A stretch of 64,000 bases of DNA from Coleophoma eucalyptorum (lineage: Eukaryota > Ascomycota > Leotiomycetes > Helotiales > Dermateaceae). The notes beneath the pieces are model-generated. The model worked only from the letters and a program-made list of their open reading frames with translations, did no database searches and was not told the origin of the DNA. Within the stretch, counting starts at the first letter, position 1; the number at the start of each line of letters is the position of its first letter. Below are positions 34,318 to 44,546 of this stretch, in pieces. Where the stretch lies: contig JALRME010000007.1 in NCBI GenBank assembly GCA_026120035.1, positions 124,001 to 188,000 on the forward strand, written 5' to 3'. Made by a program: the position numbers and the translations under genes.

Positions 34318-35656
34318 GTTTATGCTCCTGAACTGAAACACAAAGAAAACTTTATGTTAACTGCAAGAATTAGGTAACTCAATCACAAGTTTTTAGCGTT
34401 AGTAACTTATTGTGCCCCTATCTGGCCATTGAAAACGTTGTTTAGCTCATGAGCAAAATATGTCCGCCCAGCATACTCCCTGGCAATATTTTGAAGCCAG
34501 CTACCTGGTATATGATTTCATAATCCACGTGTGAACTGCCGCAGCAAAACCTCGATTGTTTGCATAATTATGTGTGGTAAAGAAACTTCCCTCCTCTTGC
34601 TAGACTATGCGGGTCTCAGATAGTATCTTGAGATACTGTGAATATCGACCTATTAACATCTGCAGTACAGTTATCGAGCTGCATAACCAACCAAAGACAC
34701 TGTCTAATTTAGTCATTGAGACCAATGAGCTGCTCGTTCGACCTGCATTCAGTGGAAGTGTTTATGATTCTGTTAATCTAATCAGTTTCGATATGACGTT
34801 GTTGCTCCAAACTATAATTGTAACAGTCTGCAATTGATCAGCACAAAACAAATCATGGTTTTGAACTATCTCCACCATTTAACACAAAGATTACGAGAAC
34901 ATGAGGGAGGGGCTTGCTTTCATAGCGATGCAAGCAATATGCACTTCCTTTCCACCCAGGGGCGGTTATATGGCCCTCAAAGCAGTGGTTGCCCAAGCCC
35001 CCAAGAAACACAGCATTTCATTACCTTTTGTTCTTTCAATTGGAGAATTTGGCTTCATAATTAGGTTACTACCATATGTATAACTGCATGAACAGATCCA
35101 GAGCTATTACTTCAATACTATTGCCCATGTGACTGTCCTAGGTATTTATACTTCGACCGACACTTGGTTCCAAGGCACTACTGCACTCTGCTTACGCGCT
35201 TGGGCCATGGAAACAGCTGTACAGGCTGCCGACCATCGGTCACAGCTCGGGATCCAATTTAGTGGTCGTTTAATATCAATACTTTATGCGGAATTATGTC
35301 CACTGCCATGATTTCTTTTTTGCTTGATGCCAAAAGGATGAACTATGAAGATCTCCGAGAATGATACCGATATCTCTTGGCTCTATCCTCTCCCATGATT
35401 GGCACTGCTGCCCGCTGCTTTCACTCAGCAAAGTCTATCAATTGCTACAAGCAAATATCGTGCATAATCTGATTTCAGATGGCTTACGGACGTCAGCCAA
35501 GTGCACTACCAGCTTCATTCTTTATCTTTATCAGTAACCAAATGCCAAGACATGATATCTGAAGTTATAAGAGCGATATTGGAAGTATATAAATCAGATG
35601 AAAGCGGGAGTTTATCGTCTTGCACATCATCGCTGTCTTCCTATTCTCTAACAATC
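34318..35656. other. intergenic, no gene seen
   Basis: About 1.3 kb without a supportable gene. Short frames near 34607-35311 and an extension upstream of 35657 have no motif support. Contains the alcohol dehydrogenase promoter. Confidence 0.5.
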
Positions 35657-36848
35657 ATGGCGTTAAGCAATCTCACAACAATGCGCGGTGTCGTATACAA
35701 CGGCATCCCATTCAACGTGACTGTTCAAGATCTCCCAATTCCTACTATCTTGAACGCTAGAGATGCCATCGTCAAAATCACTACATCAGCAATCTGCGGC
35801 TCCGATTTACATGTCTATCATGGAGTGAGTGGAGGAACACCACCATGGAATATGGGCCACGAAGCCATGGGATATGTTGCGGAGATCGGTAGTGCTGTTT
35901 CTTGGTTTAATGTTGGTGATTATGTAGTCATTCCCGATACAATCTCGACTGGCCATGTGGAGATGGAGCCTGATGACTACTCGTTCTTTGGAAATGGTGC
36001 AGCGTTGACTCAAGGTCTTCAATGTGAGTTCTTTTGCTGGAGTAATGCAGATGTTAAGGTTCAAGGAAAGCTGACTTGGTGTAGCTGAGTATGCGCTGGT
36101 CCCCTTCGCCGATGCAAACCTGATACCTATCCCGCTCACTCAGAATACGACGAACGCAACTATCGAACAAGACTACCTCACTGTCTCTGACATATTCGGC
36201 ACAGCTTGGTCTGTCATCGACTGGTCCGGATTCCAACCTGGAGATACCGTGGTTGTCTTTGGTGCCGGCCCTGTCGGACTTTTAGCAGCATACTCGGCGA
36301 TTCTGCGTGGTGCTTCAGCCGTCTACTCAGTGGACCATACTCAAGATCGGCTCGATCGAGCAGCATCGATCGGAGCCATCCCAATCAACTTCGTTTCCTC
36401 CGACCCTGTAGAGCAAATTCTGGTCTATGAACCAGCTGGGGTAATGCGAGCAGTCGACTGCGTCGGCATGGAAGCTGTCAAACCCCAGCTCGAGATTCAG
36501 CAAGATCTTCTCATCAATCAAATGGTTGCTGTAACTCACTCTGGCGGTGGTGTTGCACAAGTTGGTGTAACTTCGACACAAAGCGATTCTGCTGGTGCGC
36601 CCTTAGGAGACTCGCTTTCCGCCAATGTCACGTTTCCAATGAGCGATTTCTTCAGCAAGAGGTTGAGTTTCCAAAGCGGCGCCGTTGACCCTAAGGATGT
36701 TGCTCCGATGTTAGTTAATTTGATTGCATCCGGCAAGGCAAAGCCAGGGTTTATTGCGTCCGCTCAAATTGGGATTGAAAAGGCTCCAGAATACTATCAA
36801 CGATTTGATCATCATGAGGAAATCAAAGTCTATATTCGATTTTCTTGA
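35657..36848 (+). CDS. zinc-type alcohol dehydrogenase lacking the structural zinc
   Basis: Two exons (35657-36023, 36085-36848) give 376 aa of the medium-chain dehydrogenase family. The catalytic zinc region AICGSDLHVYHG and GHEAMGYVAEIG, and the NAD(P) Rossmann motif VVFGAGPVGLLAAYSAI, are clear. The four-cysteine structural zinc lobe is absent: between VGDYVVIPDT and EYALVPFAD there is no cysteine at all. That is usual for one fungal clade related to formaldehyde/threonine dehydrogenases. ATG 35657 precedes the GroES-like start MRGVVYNG; a longer upstream frame is not needed. The enzyme should oxidise or reduce an alcohol/aldehyde in the cytosol; substrate unknown. Confidence 0.88.
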
Positions 36849-37392
36849 GCTCTGTATCGTGGTATATTGAGCATGTAGCGATACTTTATATGCCAGCTTT
36901 ACTTCATACGTGAGGATCCAAGAGGTATGGAATTAGGTATCTTGAAAATTGATTCCTTCGAGCGCGAGTTTTAGGAAGAGATTGAACAAATACTTATACA
37001 CACTTTGTTCCTATATTTATAGTACTTTACTTGTTTTGCAAATCCAAAATCCAAATATAAAGGTCGATAGCATCATCTTGGCAATATAAAGTAAACTAGC
37101 ACAGTCTTAGGTACAGTGTGGACGTGCCAAAAGACGATAAAAGGGTGCTCATCTCCAAGGCTAAAACCTATTAAACACGAGATTCCATCTTATTTTATTC
37201 TCATTATATTGTTTTCATTATAGAACTTAAGGATATTGGGACCACCTCTGCTGATTTTTGCGGTGTCCAACTTGCGCCAAATAAAACTTTACTAGGAATG
37301 GTGTTCTCAAATAGTCTCTCATAAAATCAGATTCAGAAATGTTAATTAGACAAAATTGGATTCATCAACGCCTGCTGCCCATAGTTAACGTC
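36849..37392. other. intergenic between convergent genes
   Basis: About 540 bp, AT-rich, between the 3' ends of the dehydrogenase and the SDR. No gene seen. Confidence 0.5.
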
Positions 37393-38351
37393 CTAAATAC
37401 ACGAGTATGCTCCATCAACGATAATATTTGATCCTGTCATGTACGGGCATGCATCCGAAGCGAGGAACGTGTACAGCTTTGCACACCTGAAGTTAGCGAG
37501 AGTTCCGTGCAACATTGTAAATCAACCATACGTACAGCTTTGAGTTCCTCTGGTTTAGCAATTCGTTTTTGAGGAATCCCGGAAAGCCAGCTGTTTCTAA
37601 GGGGCTCTGCTTGATTCAACACCACTATAAAAACATGAAATTTTAGCAAAGGGTAACCAAAGATAAAAAAGGAGCTTGCGATCAGAACACAAATCCTAGT
37701 AGGGGCAATCGTACTCTCTGTGGCAATATAACCGGGTGAAACCATGTTCACTCGAGCAAATGGTGCCCACTCCATGGCCAAACATTTCCCCAAATGTGCA
37801 ACAGCAGCTTTGGATGCGTTGTAGGCTGCCTGCTCCTGTGGATAGTTGACCAGGACGGAGCTGACCGATGCGGTGATAACTAGATTGCCTCGACCCTGAG
37901 CTTTGAAGATTTTGCCCGCCGCTTGAGCCGTCCACATAGCACCATCGTAGTTGACGCTGTTTATGTGATGCCATGATTCCTCGGTATACTCCAAGTTTTT
38001 GATGTTGGAGCATACGCCGGCGTTGACCACAACAATGTCTAAATGTCCAAAGTCACGTGCAATGGTGTCGATGACGGTGGTAATGCTATCCCTAATGGTG
38101 ACATCGGCTCTGTAGGCTTTGATATGGACGCCATTGGCCTTTGCGATGCTGGCTGCCTTCTCCGGGGCATCCTCTGTTGTCCGATAGATCAGCGCGACAT
38201 CTGCACCGGCTTCAGCGAGCCCTTTGACAACCTCCAGTCCAATCCCCCGCGAACCTCCAGTCACGGCAGCGACTTTGCCCTTAAGCGAGAACTGGCTCAA
38301 AACATGTGCCGAAGCATCAGGAGCTGGTTGCTGGAGCTGTGAGATAGCCAT
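37393..38351 (-). CDS. short-chain dehydrogenase, mannitol/sorbose reductase-like
   Basis: Three exons (38351-37715, 37624-37536, 37476-37393) give 269 aa. The nucleotide motif TGGSRGIG, the NAG of VVVNAGV, the serine of ITASVSS and the YNASK pair form the complete SDR active site. The C-terminal blocks WLSGIPQKRIAKPEEL and FLASDACPYMTGSNIIVDGAYSC match fungal NADPH-dependent mannitol 2-dehydrogenase/L-sorbose reductase (Sou-like) enzymes. The reaction would be interconversion of a ketose and a polyol. The ATG at 38351 fits the usual start of the family; an in-frame extension upstream reads through what should be the 5' leader. The final acceptor is the second of two nearby AGs (CAAAG), chosen for frame. 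Confidence 0.9.
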
Positions 38352-40534
38352 TATGGGAATAAAATGGGTTGGACGAGAAGATGGGAGGTAGTGCAGATGA
38401 TTGAGGGTGAGTTCACAAAGTTGAATGGGAGAACTGGGCGAAATATAACGACCTTCACACCGTCTAAACTTGTGTCTGAGGTGCCATCGGTACCACGCTT
38501 TCAGCAAACCGAGATGAGGGTTGTTGACTCTCGAATAACCGACGGGTCAGTTCATTGGCCATTTCGTAAAAAGTTATCCATGGGGATATCCGAGCCTACG
38601 TGCTCAATTCACGCTCTTAGTCAAGCAAAATGCTAAAATTATTCACTGTGGGGAGAAACGGAACCCCATACGGAGCCTCGATGCGAGGACGAACCACCAT
38701 CCCCTTTAAGATACTCCCATCCTCTAAGAGTATAGATATTTGTTCTCAACTATTTTCATAGGTCGGTATCCTTCCTCAGTGTTCACGCATCTACACAATG
38801 CGCCATTAGGACGATATATTAGAAGACTAGCATAAAGCCTCCAAGATGCAAAATTCAGGTATAAGATGTCCGAGTCTACCCTTGTAATTTCCTCGGTCAT
38901 TAACAGAATCCATCCCATCCAGCCCTAGCAGCCAAAATGATATCAACACCGATGCTTTGGATGTCGTCTTACCATAGAAAGATGCGTTTCCCAACACACC
39001 ATTCTGTCATATTCATCCAAATCTATCACCCCATAGGTATCGATCAGCACGGCAATGGCCAGAAAGCCTTTCGGCTAGGAATTTGGGCGCGTCTCGGGTC
39101 CCAAGGGATCGGATCCAGATTCGCTCTAGCCCGTCCCGTGATTTCGGAATCCCAATCAGACAACCGACATCCGACATTCTGACCTCAACAGGACGGACAC
39201 CTTCCCACCCACTGGGTATTCAGAGTCCAGCTCCGTCACTCTATCACAATCCTCTCCCGCCTTAAGGTAGGGGCTCCCAAATCTCCATTCCAAATTCTGA
39301 ACTCCGAAATATCCTCGATAACCTGTCTGACTGCATCCCACCCAAGGAGATCCGCGGGACCGGGCCACCGTCAACTGGCTCCATGTACTCGTCCACCTGA
39401 TAATCCTGATGGGGGTGTCTTCATTCCACTCAAGTTGAAACTCGCGATCGTTAAACTCAGGCTGCTGCTACGGGTAAGGATATTCGTACGCTAACCAGGA
39501 TAAGCAAAGAAGTTCCTAAGCGTTTTAAGCATACGTAGTGTTGCATTCTTCGTCAAAGACTGCATGATTCTTCCTACGGGAAGGTTTGCACTACGGACTA
39601 TGTATTACACGAGCCGAACCGCAGAACAGTGGCTTGTATCCTGCAAGTGGAACGTCATCTATAAATCCAAATGCCAGTCTGTTAGCTCCGCCATACCAGA
39701 TCTGATCCTGCCGATGCTCTATGAGCATCTCACTGCTTATATTATGTAGTACATAACTTTGTTTATACTCTATTGTTCAAAGGAGGGGTATGTTACATTG
39801 AGGATAGGAGGTGAATAGGCTAGCAAAGATTAAATTTAGCCTCTATAAGGACTGCACTTGCGATTTTAGTGCACTGTTAAGAGATACAACCCAAATTCCC
39901 CGCAAGTTCTGACCAGGGAAGGGCCACGTGAATCAAAAGCAGCAGATCTATATTGGTCGGTTGTACACCGTATAACTCGGTCTATGCTCCTTGCATCGCA
40001 CAGGGTGAGATCGGTTCTCCCTCCAGAGTCCTAAGTCTGCTTAACCAGATCAAAATAAACTATATTATTCCAGAACCAGTTACGATTTGTTGGGCCTCAT
40101 ATGTGCGGGGCCGGTAGCTTCAAGGCAAAGAGCTTATGATGCTTAAGTTGCTTTTGTATATTGACTTGCAAAGGGAGAGAGTTCAAAGCATATGTACATT
40201 ATGATATCATCTTGATTTCCGTCCAAACTCTGTCTAGGTATTCCTTCATCGTTTGGATGCTCCAAATCGATTAACGAACTGGTTATAATTGACACTTGCT
40301 GCCCCATCATTTCAAGAGACCCTCATCTGCATCCTCATCTTCATCCTCATCTTCATCCTCATCTTCATCATTATCCTTATCTTATCCTTATCCTTGTCTG
40401 TATTGTTAAATCACAGCAACAAGAATACAGAATTATCCTATGTAAGAAGTCTTCATAACTTTTTTATAGCGTTTATACTAAAGCTATTGGGTCGAAGCCA
40501 TTTACGACTTACCTAGCTCAAGAAATCCTTCACT
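38352..40534. other. long intergenic region
   Basis: About 2.2 kb. Short frames at 38937-39374 lack motifs and are probably chance. Contains the SDR promoter at the left edge and, on the right, the promoter of the microexon gene with a CT-rich tandem repeat (40321-40395). No transposon ends found by eye. Confidence 0.45.
40321..40395. repeat. CT-rich 12-bp tandem repeat upstream of the microexon gene
   Basis: About four copies of CTTCATCCTCAT (40321-40370), followed by short TTATCC repeats to 40395, ending about 140 bp before the start codon. Pyrimidine tracts of this kind are common in fungal core promoters; repeat number could vary and modulate expression (inference). Confidence 0.75.
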
Positions 40535-41925
40535 ATGAAGCTTCAACAAATTTTTATTATCGCTAGTCTGTTAGGATTTAGCACCGCTATGCCAACCCAA
40601 GAAGATGTCAAAATGGTTCGAAACTTAGTCAACACTGATTGTAAAGAGGAGGGTGACCCATGTACCATTGTAGAAGTAAGTAGTATTCTATTATATCATG
40701 CCATGTCTTATTCATTTTATTGTGATAGGTCGATAAATTAGACGTACCTGGTGTATGCACTGTAAGTCCTTCCCCTCTTATTATACCACTATTAAAAGAT
40801 ATGAGTCTAAACAATGCTGGTGAATATAGTTGGTAAGACTTTACCTTGGTTCGGTTTATTATTTAAAATAACGTATCTATAATTAATGCTGGCAAATATA
40901 TAGGAAGTAAGTCCTTATTTTACTTTCAGCCTTTTATTAAAAAAAAGAATATATCTAATCATTGATACTAATGGGCATAGATTGTAAGTCCTTAGCCGCT
41001 ATTGATGTTCTACTAAAAGGCTATATCTCAAATTAATGCTCCTGGATATAGGATGTAAGTTTATTCCTTGCTTTTGGTCTGTTATTAGTAGTATGTATCT
41101 AATGATTGCTCATGGATTTAGGATGTGAGTCTTCACCCTACTGTGAGTTTATTAAAAAGAGATATCTCTAATTAATACGTATTTGATGGATACAGTTAGT
41201 AAGTTCTACCCTACTGTGATAAAAAAAGATATGCCTTTAATTATTACTAATAAATACATAGTATGTAAGTCTTTATCTTGCTTTGAGCTGCTTATTTAAA
41301 AGAGAATATCTCTAATTCGTACCAACGGATATAGCCCGTAAGTCCCTACCATGCCTATGATCCATTATACTACCAAAAGGATATATCTCGAACTAATGCT
41401 TTTGGATATAGTTGGTAAGTTTTACCCTACTGTCAATAAAACGGATGCATCTCTAATTAATAACGATGGATATAGCTTGTAAGTTCTTATCTTGCTTTTA
41501 GGTGCTTGTTAAAAACGATCATTTCTAATTCGAACTGATGGATATAGCCCGTAAGTCCTTCCCATGCCTATGGTCTATTAATACTATTAAAAGCATATAT
41601 ATCGAACTAATGCTCCTGAATATAGGCTGTAAGTTCTCACCCTACTGTTAAGAAGATATATCTCTAATCACTATGTATTGGTGGATATAGTTTGTAAGTT
41701 TTATCCTATGGCTAGTTATTAAAAAGAGATATCTCTAATTGCAACGGATTGGTGGATATATAGTTTGTAAGTTTCACCCACCTAAATTTACCCTTGGAAG
41801 GATACATCTTTAATTAATGCTGATATTTATTAAATATAGGTCGTAAGCTTTCACCTTTCTATTTGTTTACCGATAGTAGAACACACCTCTAATATAAATT
41901 TACGATATAGTGCATTACTGCATAA
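40535..41925 (+). CDS. small secreted four-cysteine protein encoded by 18 exons, fifteen of them 3 nt
   Basis: Exon 1 (40535-40675) encodes a signal peptide (residues 1-18) and Cys36 and Cys43. Exon 2 (40729-40761) encodes eleven residues ending with Cys57-Thr. Then come fifteen phase-0 exons of exactly three bases, starting at 40830, 40904, 40981, 41052, 41122, 41196, 41262, 41335, 41412, 41476, 41548, 41626, 41691, 41764 and 41840. Their codons give L, E, I, D, D, L, Y, P, L, L, P, A, F, F, V. The last exon (41911-41925) encodes C, I, T, A and a stop. Total 234 nt, 77 aa, cysteines 36, 43, 57 and 74. All array donors are GTAAG/GTGAG and all acceptors end in AG after a CTAAT-like branch site. 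No family recognised; small size and paired cysteines suggest a secreted effector-like or defensin-like peptide. Splicing is inferred, not shown. Confidence 0.72.
40762..41910 (+). repeat. tandem intron array (16 introns, 61-75 nt each)
   Basis: The region is a diverged minisatellite in which each unit is a complete intron plus a following triplet: donor GTAAGT, a CCTAC/CTTGCTTT-type middle, an A-rich stretch with ATATCTCTAATT (branch site), then GATGGATATAG. Lengths in order are 68, 71, 74, 68, 67, 71, 63, 70, 74, 61, 69, 75, 62, 70, 73 and 68. The block 41265-41478 (three introns plus three triplets, 214 bp) is plainly duplicated as 41479-41693 (215 bp). Confidence 0.88.
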
Positions 41926-42607
41926 CGAAACAGTAAGTTTTAATAACGCAAAAATACTTATGAAGAGTTATACTCTTGTAAGTAGTATAGTTAACTATGG
42001 CTAGATGCTTCATCCTGATTCTGCGTTTATTACTCTGAGCGATGGTTTTGCCTACCGGGTTTCCCACGCTTATAACGCGAATGCGAGAGTAGTATAATTT
42101 ATACATAAAAAAATATATTTCAATTCTTGATTCGGGGGAGATTAACAGAGGTGACACTGACAATGTATTGACTATGTAGAGTGAAAGTAAACACTGCCTG
42201 GAAAGCCCCTCTGCATGTTGTGCCTGTCGCATGGTGACACGACCATTTACTTTCAACATATCAGGCGGCAAGTAGTCATAGTATGTTTACGTTAGGTATC
42301 ACTTACGAATTAATTTACTTCAGATTTTGTCATTATTAGAGTTAAACTAGAGATTTCATGTTCTTTTGCGCTCTCTTTCAAGGCCAAATACCGAAAGGAC
42401 AAGTCTTGGTGAAGTCTTCACGGTCACTAAAATCTCCCTAGTCTGATAGTGCTGATTTCAAGCACGATGCCACAGAGGTCTTATTCACATCTATAAGAGG
42501 GAAGTATTATGACTCGGTCTTGACATTTCATATCTTGGAGAATCACGTTATCAAAGAAGAGTTTTTTAAATTTGTAAAAAGACATCATTAAAATACAAAA
42601 GCAGGTG
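41926..42607. other. intergenic between convergent genes
   Basis: About 680 bp between the microexon gene and the 3' end of the next gene on the minus strand. One further GTAAGT at 41932 has no convincing downstream partner. No gene seen. Confidence 0.5.
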
Positions 42608-44089
42608 TTAATAACCGTACTTATGTACCCTCTCTGTATAGGCTTCAGCTACTTTGGGGTCTACGCTTTTCAGCGCCTCCTGAGCTGCCGCCAATTGTTT
42701 TTCATCCTCTGGGATTTTCTTCTGCGACTTCTCGAGGTCTTCTACAAGTTCCTTCCTATACTCACTCGGGTCTTTACCGTCAGGAGTGCTACCTCCTGCA
42801 TCGATGCTTGCAATCTCTTTCATCTTTCTTAGTACATTTTCGTGGTCCCACCTAAGCCATGACTCAAATTTCTTGACTTCTCGAAATGGCTGTTCAGACT
42901 CAAAACGGACGCTTTCCTCTTCTTCTAATTGAGCACGAGCAGCCAGGAAGGCGTCGTGGTCAAATGCCCCAGGCCAACCATTCTCGCGGTAAAGGCGTGC
43001 AAGATTATCTCCGTCGAATCCTCCGAGAAAAACATCTCCTGGCATCCACTCTAGGTTGGTGAATCTTTGAATGTAGTCTTTGAGAGCAACTCGTGCTGGT
43101 CTTGAAGGGCTGGAATTTATTAGCAAAAAAACACAAATTAGAGTGTTCATCAGGGCCATACTAATTATCCAATGAATTCTCATTGTTAGATATCTCGGTC
43201 TCCAAGGGCTTCAGCGTCGGATCGGCATTTCCGTCTATCTGGTTGATGGTCCAAAGTTTGTCTACAAAAGATTAGTCAAATTTTACTTCGTCCTTTACAT
43301 CGGCCACGTACAGTTTTGTAAATTCAATATCATGGCAGAACCATGATTCCCCATATCCGAGAGCTGGACATAGTCCGGCTTCATGTACTTTCCTCCAGGT
43401 TCATCAAACCCGGGAGTGTCTTCGTTGGACCCCAAGGCATAGAAAGGATCAACAGTGCTTTCCAATCCGCCGTCTTGCCTCAAGTCTAACATGCATCCAT
43501 AGAGTAGAAACTCGTTGTTCTCGGTACCGCGCATCCACTCGTCCTCGTATGACTCGTCATACAAGTTTAGGTAGGGTAGCATCTGCATGAACTCGATGGC
43601 CTTAGGAGAATAGCCTAATGATTCTGCAAGAGTAGTATTGATACCAGGTGTGTGTGGGGCGCGAGCGATAATGCGAGCATCATAGTAACCCATCTTCGCA
43701 AGTAATTCGTATAGCTCACCCATGAGGTCAGCAATCTCCTCTGACGTCTGCGGGTGAGTGAAAGCCTCGAAACTATCCACAAAGGTACCAGTTACGGAAC
43801 TATACGTCTTGAAAAAAGTCGATGTCGCTAGCTCAACAACATGTGAGCCTTTGTCCTCTACAAAGCCGACGGTATAGAAGATAAACATATATACCCCGGC
43901 AAAGTAGCTAAACAAGAGCCAGAAGACGAAAACCTTTTGCAACCGATTCAATTCAGCCCAGCGTTTACGTTTGGGTTTTTCGCTTGATTGGCATTTGCTT
44001 TCTGGTTGCATTAGAGGTCGAGATTGATCTTCAGGTTGTTGAGCTTCCAGATCGAGACTTCCTGACGGTCTCTCTAGCTTGGTGTCCAT
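42608..44089 (-). CDS. hypothetical single-pass membrane protein of a fungal family
   Basis: Three exons (44089-43312, 43261-43162, 43109-42608) give 459 aa. A charged cytosolic N terminus (about 50 residues) is followed by one strong membrane span, VFVFWLLFSYFAGVYMFIFY. A long extracytosolic part follows, with motifs seen in many fungal hypotheticals: YVQLSDMGNHGSAMILNL, LWTINQIDGNADPTL, YRENGWPGAFDHDAF and WLRWDHENVLRKM. The last 70 residues are charged and helical, probably coiled coil. The two halves look like separate genes if the introns are missed, but both joins are in phase and the summed length divides by three. No enzymatic motif; not a UstYa/DUF3328 protein because the HxxHC motifs are absent. 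Function unknown. Confidence 0.82.
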
Positions 44090-44546
44090 GGCCAACCGTC
44101 CTGAGAACCTAACAGGCCCCGTTACCAACTCACAAGATTTGATGTCAACAATCACTTGAAGGAAGTGGCTAACATGATCAATAGGACTATGTGTATGTGA
44201 TGATTCTATTAAGAGCACCCAGACCACAAAATAAAGGGGGCTTCGAGGCAGCATCTCTTGTGGCGCAGCGGGCCTTGAATAAAATTGATTGCCCTGTTGC
44301 CTAATCGGGTTAATGCCCGACATGATGTCACAAGACTTCTGTCAGGTGACCATGCACTCATTCACTCTGGTGATTCAGACGATGCATTCTATAATGCTTA
44401 TTAAGCTATAACTTATCTCTTTTGTATCGACTTCCTTGGATAATTAGGGTTCTGTAATTTCACAGCATAAACTTCTTCATTGACTGAGCAATATTCGATT
44501 TTCCAATTATCATCTGCAATGCTTTATTCATTCGGGTGCCTTATGG
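44090..44546. other. intergenic, no gene seen
   Basis: About 460 bp between two minus-strand genes. An open extension of the membrane protein's frame up to 44323 is probably its 5' leader. Confidence 0.5.

Noticed and set aside
38937..39374. Possible transposon remnant or gene at 38.9-39.4 kb
   Set aside because: Short frames on both strands without transposase motifs, terminal repeats or splice-linked exons.
40289..40516. Ile/Leu-rich 75-codon frame upstream of the microexon gene
   Set aside because: It is the translation of the CT-rich tandem repeat and has no other support.
40830..41842. Recursive splice sites (zero-length exons)
   Set aside because: Recursive sites read AG|GT with no bases between; here three bases always intervene.
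40762..41910. A plain minisatellite or a single long intron instead of microexons
   Set aside because: Kept as the main alternative, not adopted: full donor, branch and acceptor signals recur in all sixteen units, and the AG-to-GT gap is exactly three bases every time, which a neutral repeat need not preserve.
42608..44323. Two separate genes, or a UstYa-type RiPP tailoring protein next to the small secreted gene
   Set aside because: Two introns join the parts in phase into one 459-aa protein, and the HxxHC motifs of UstYa/DUF3328 proteins are absent. A RiPP cluster is therefore not supported.
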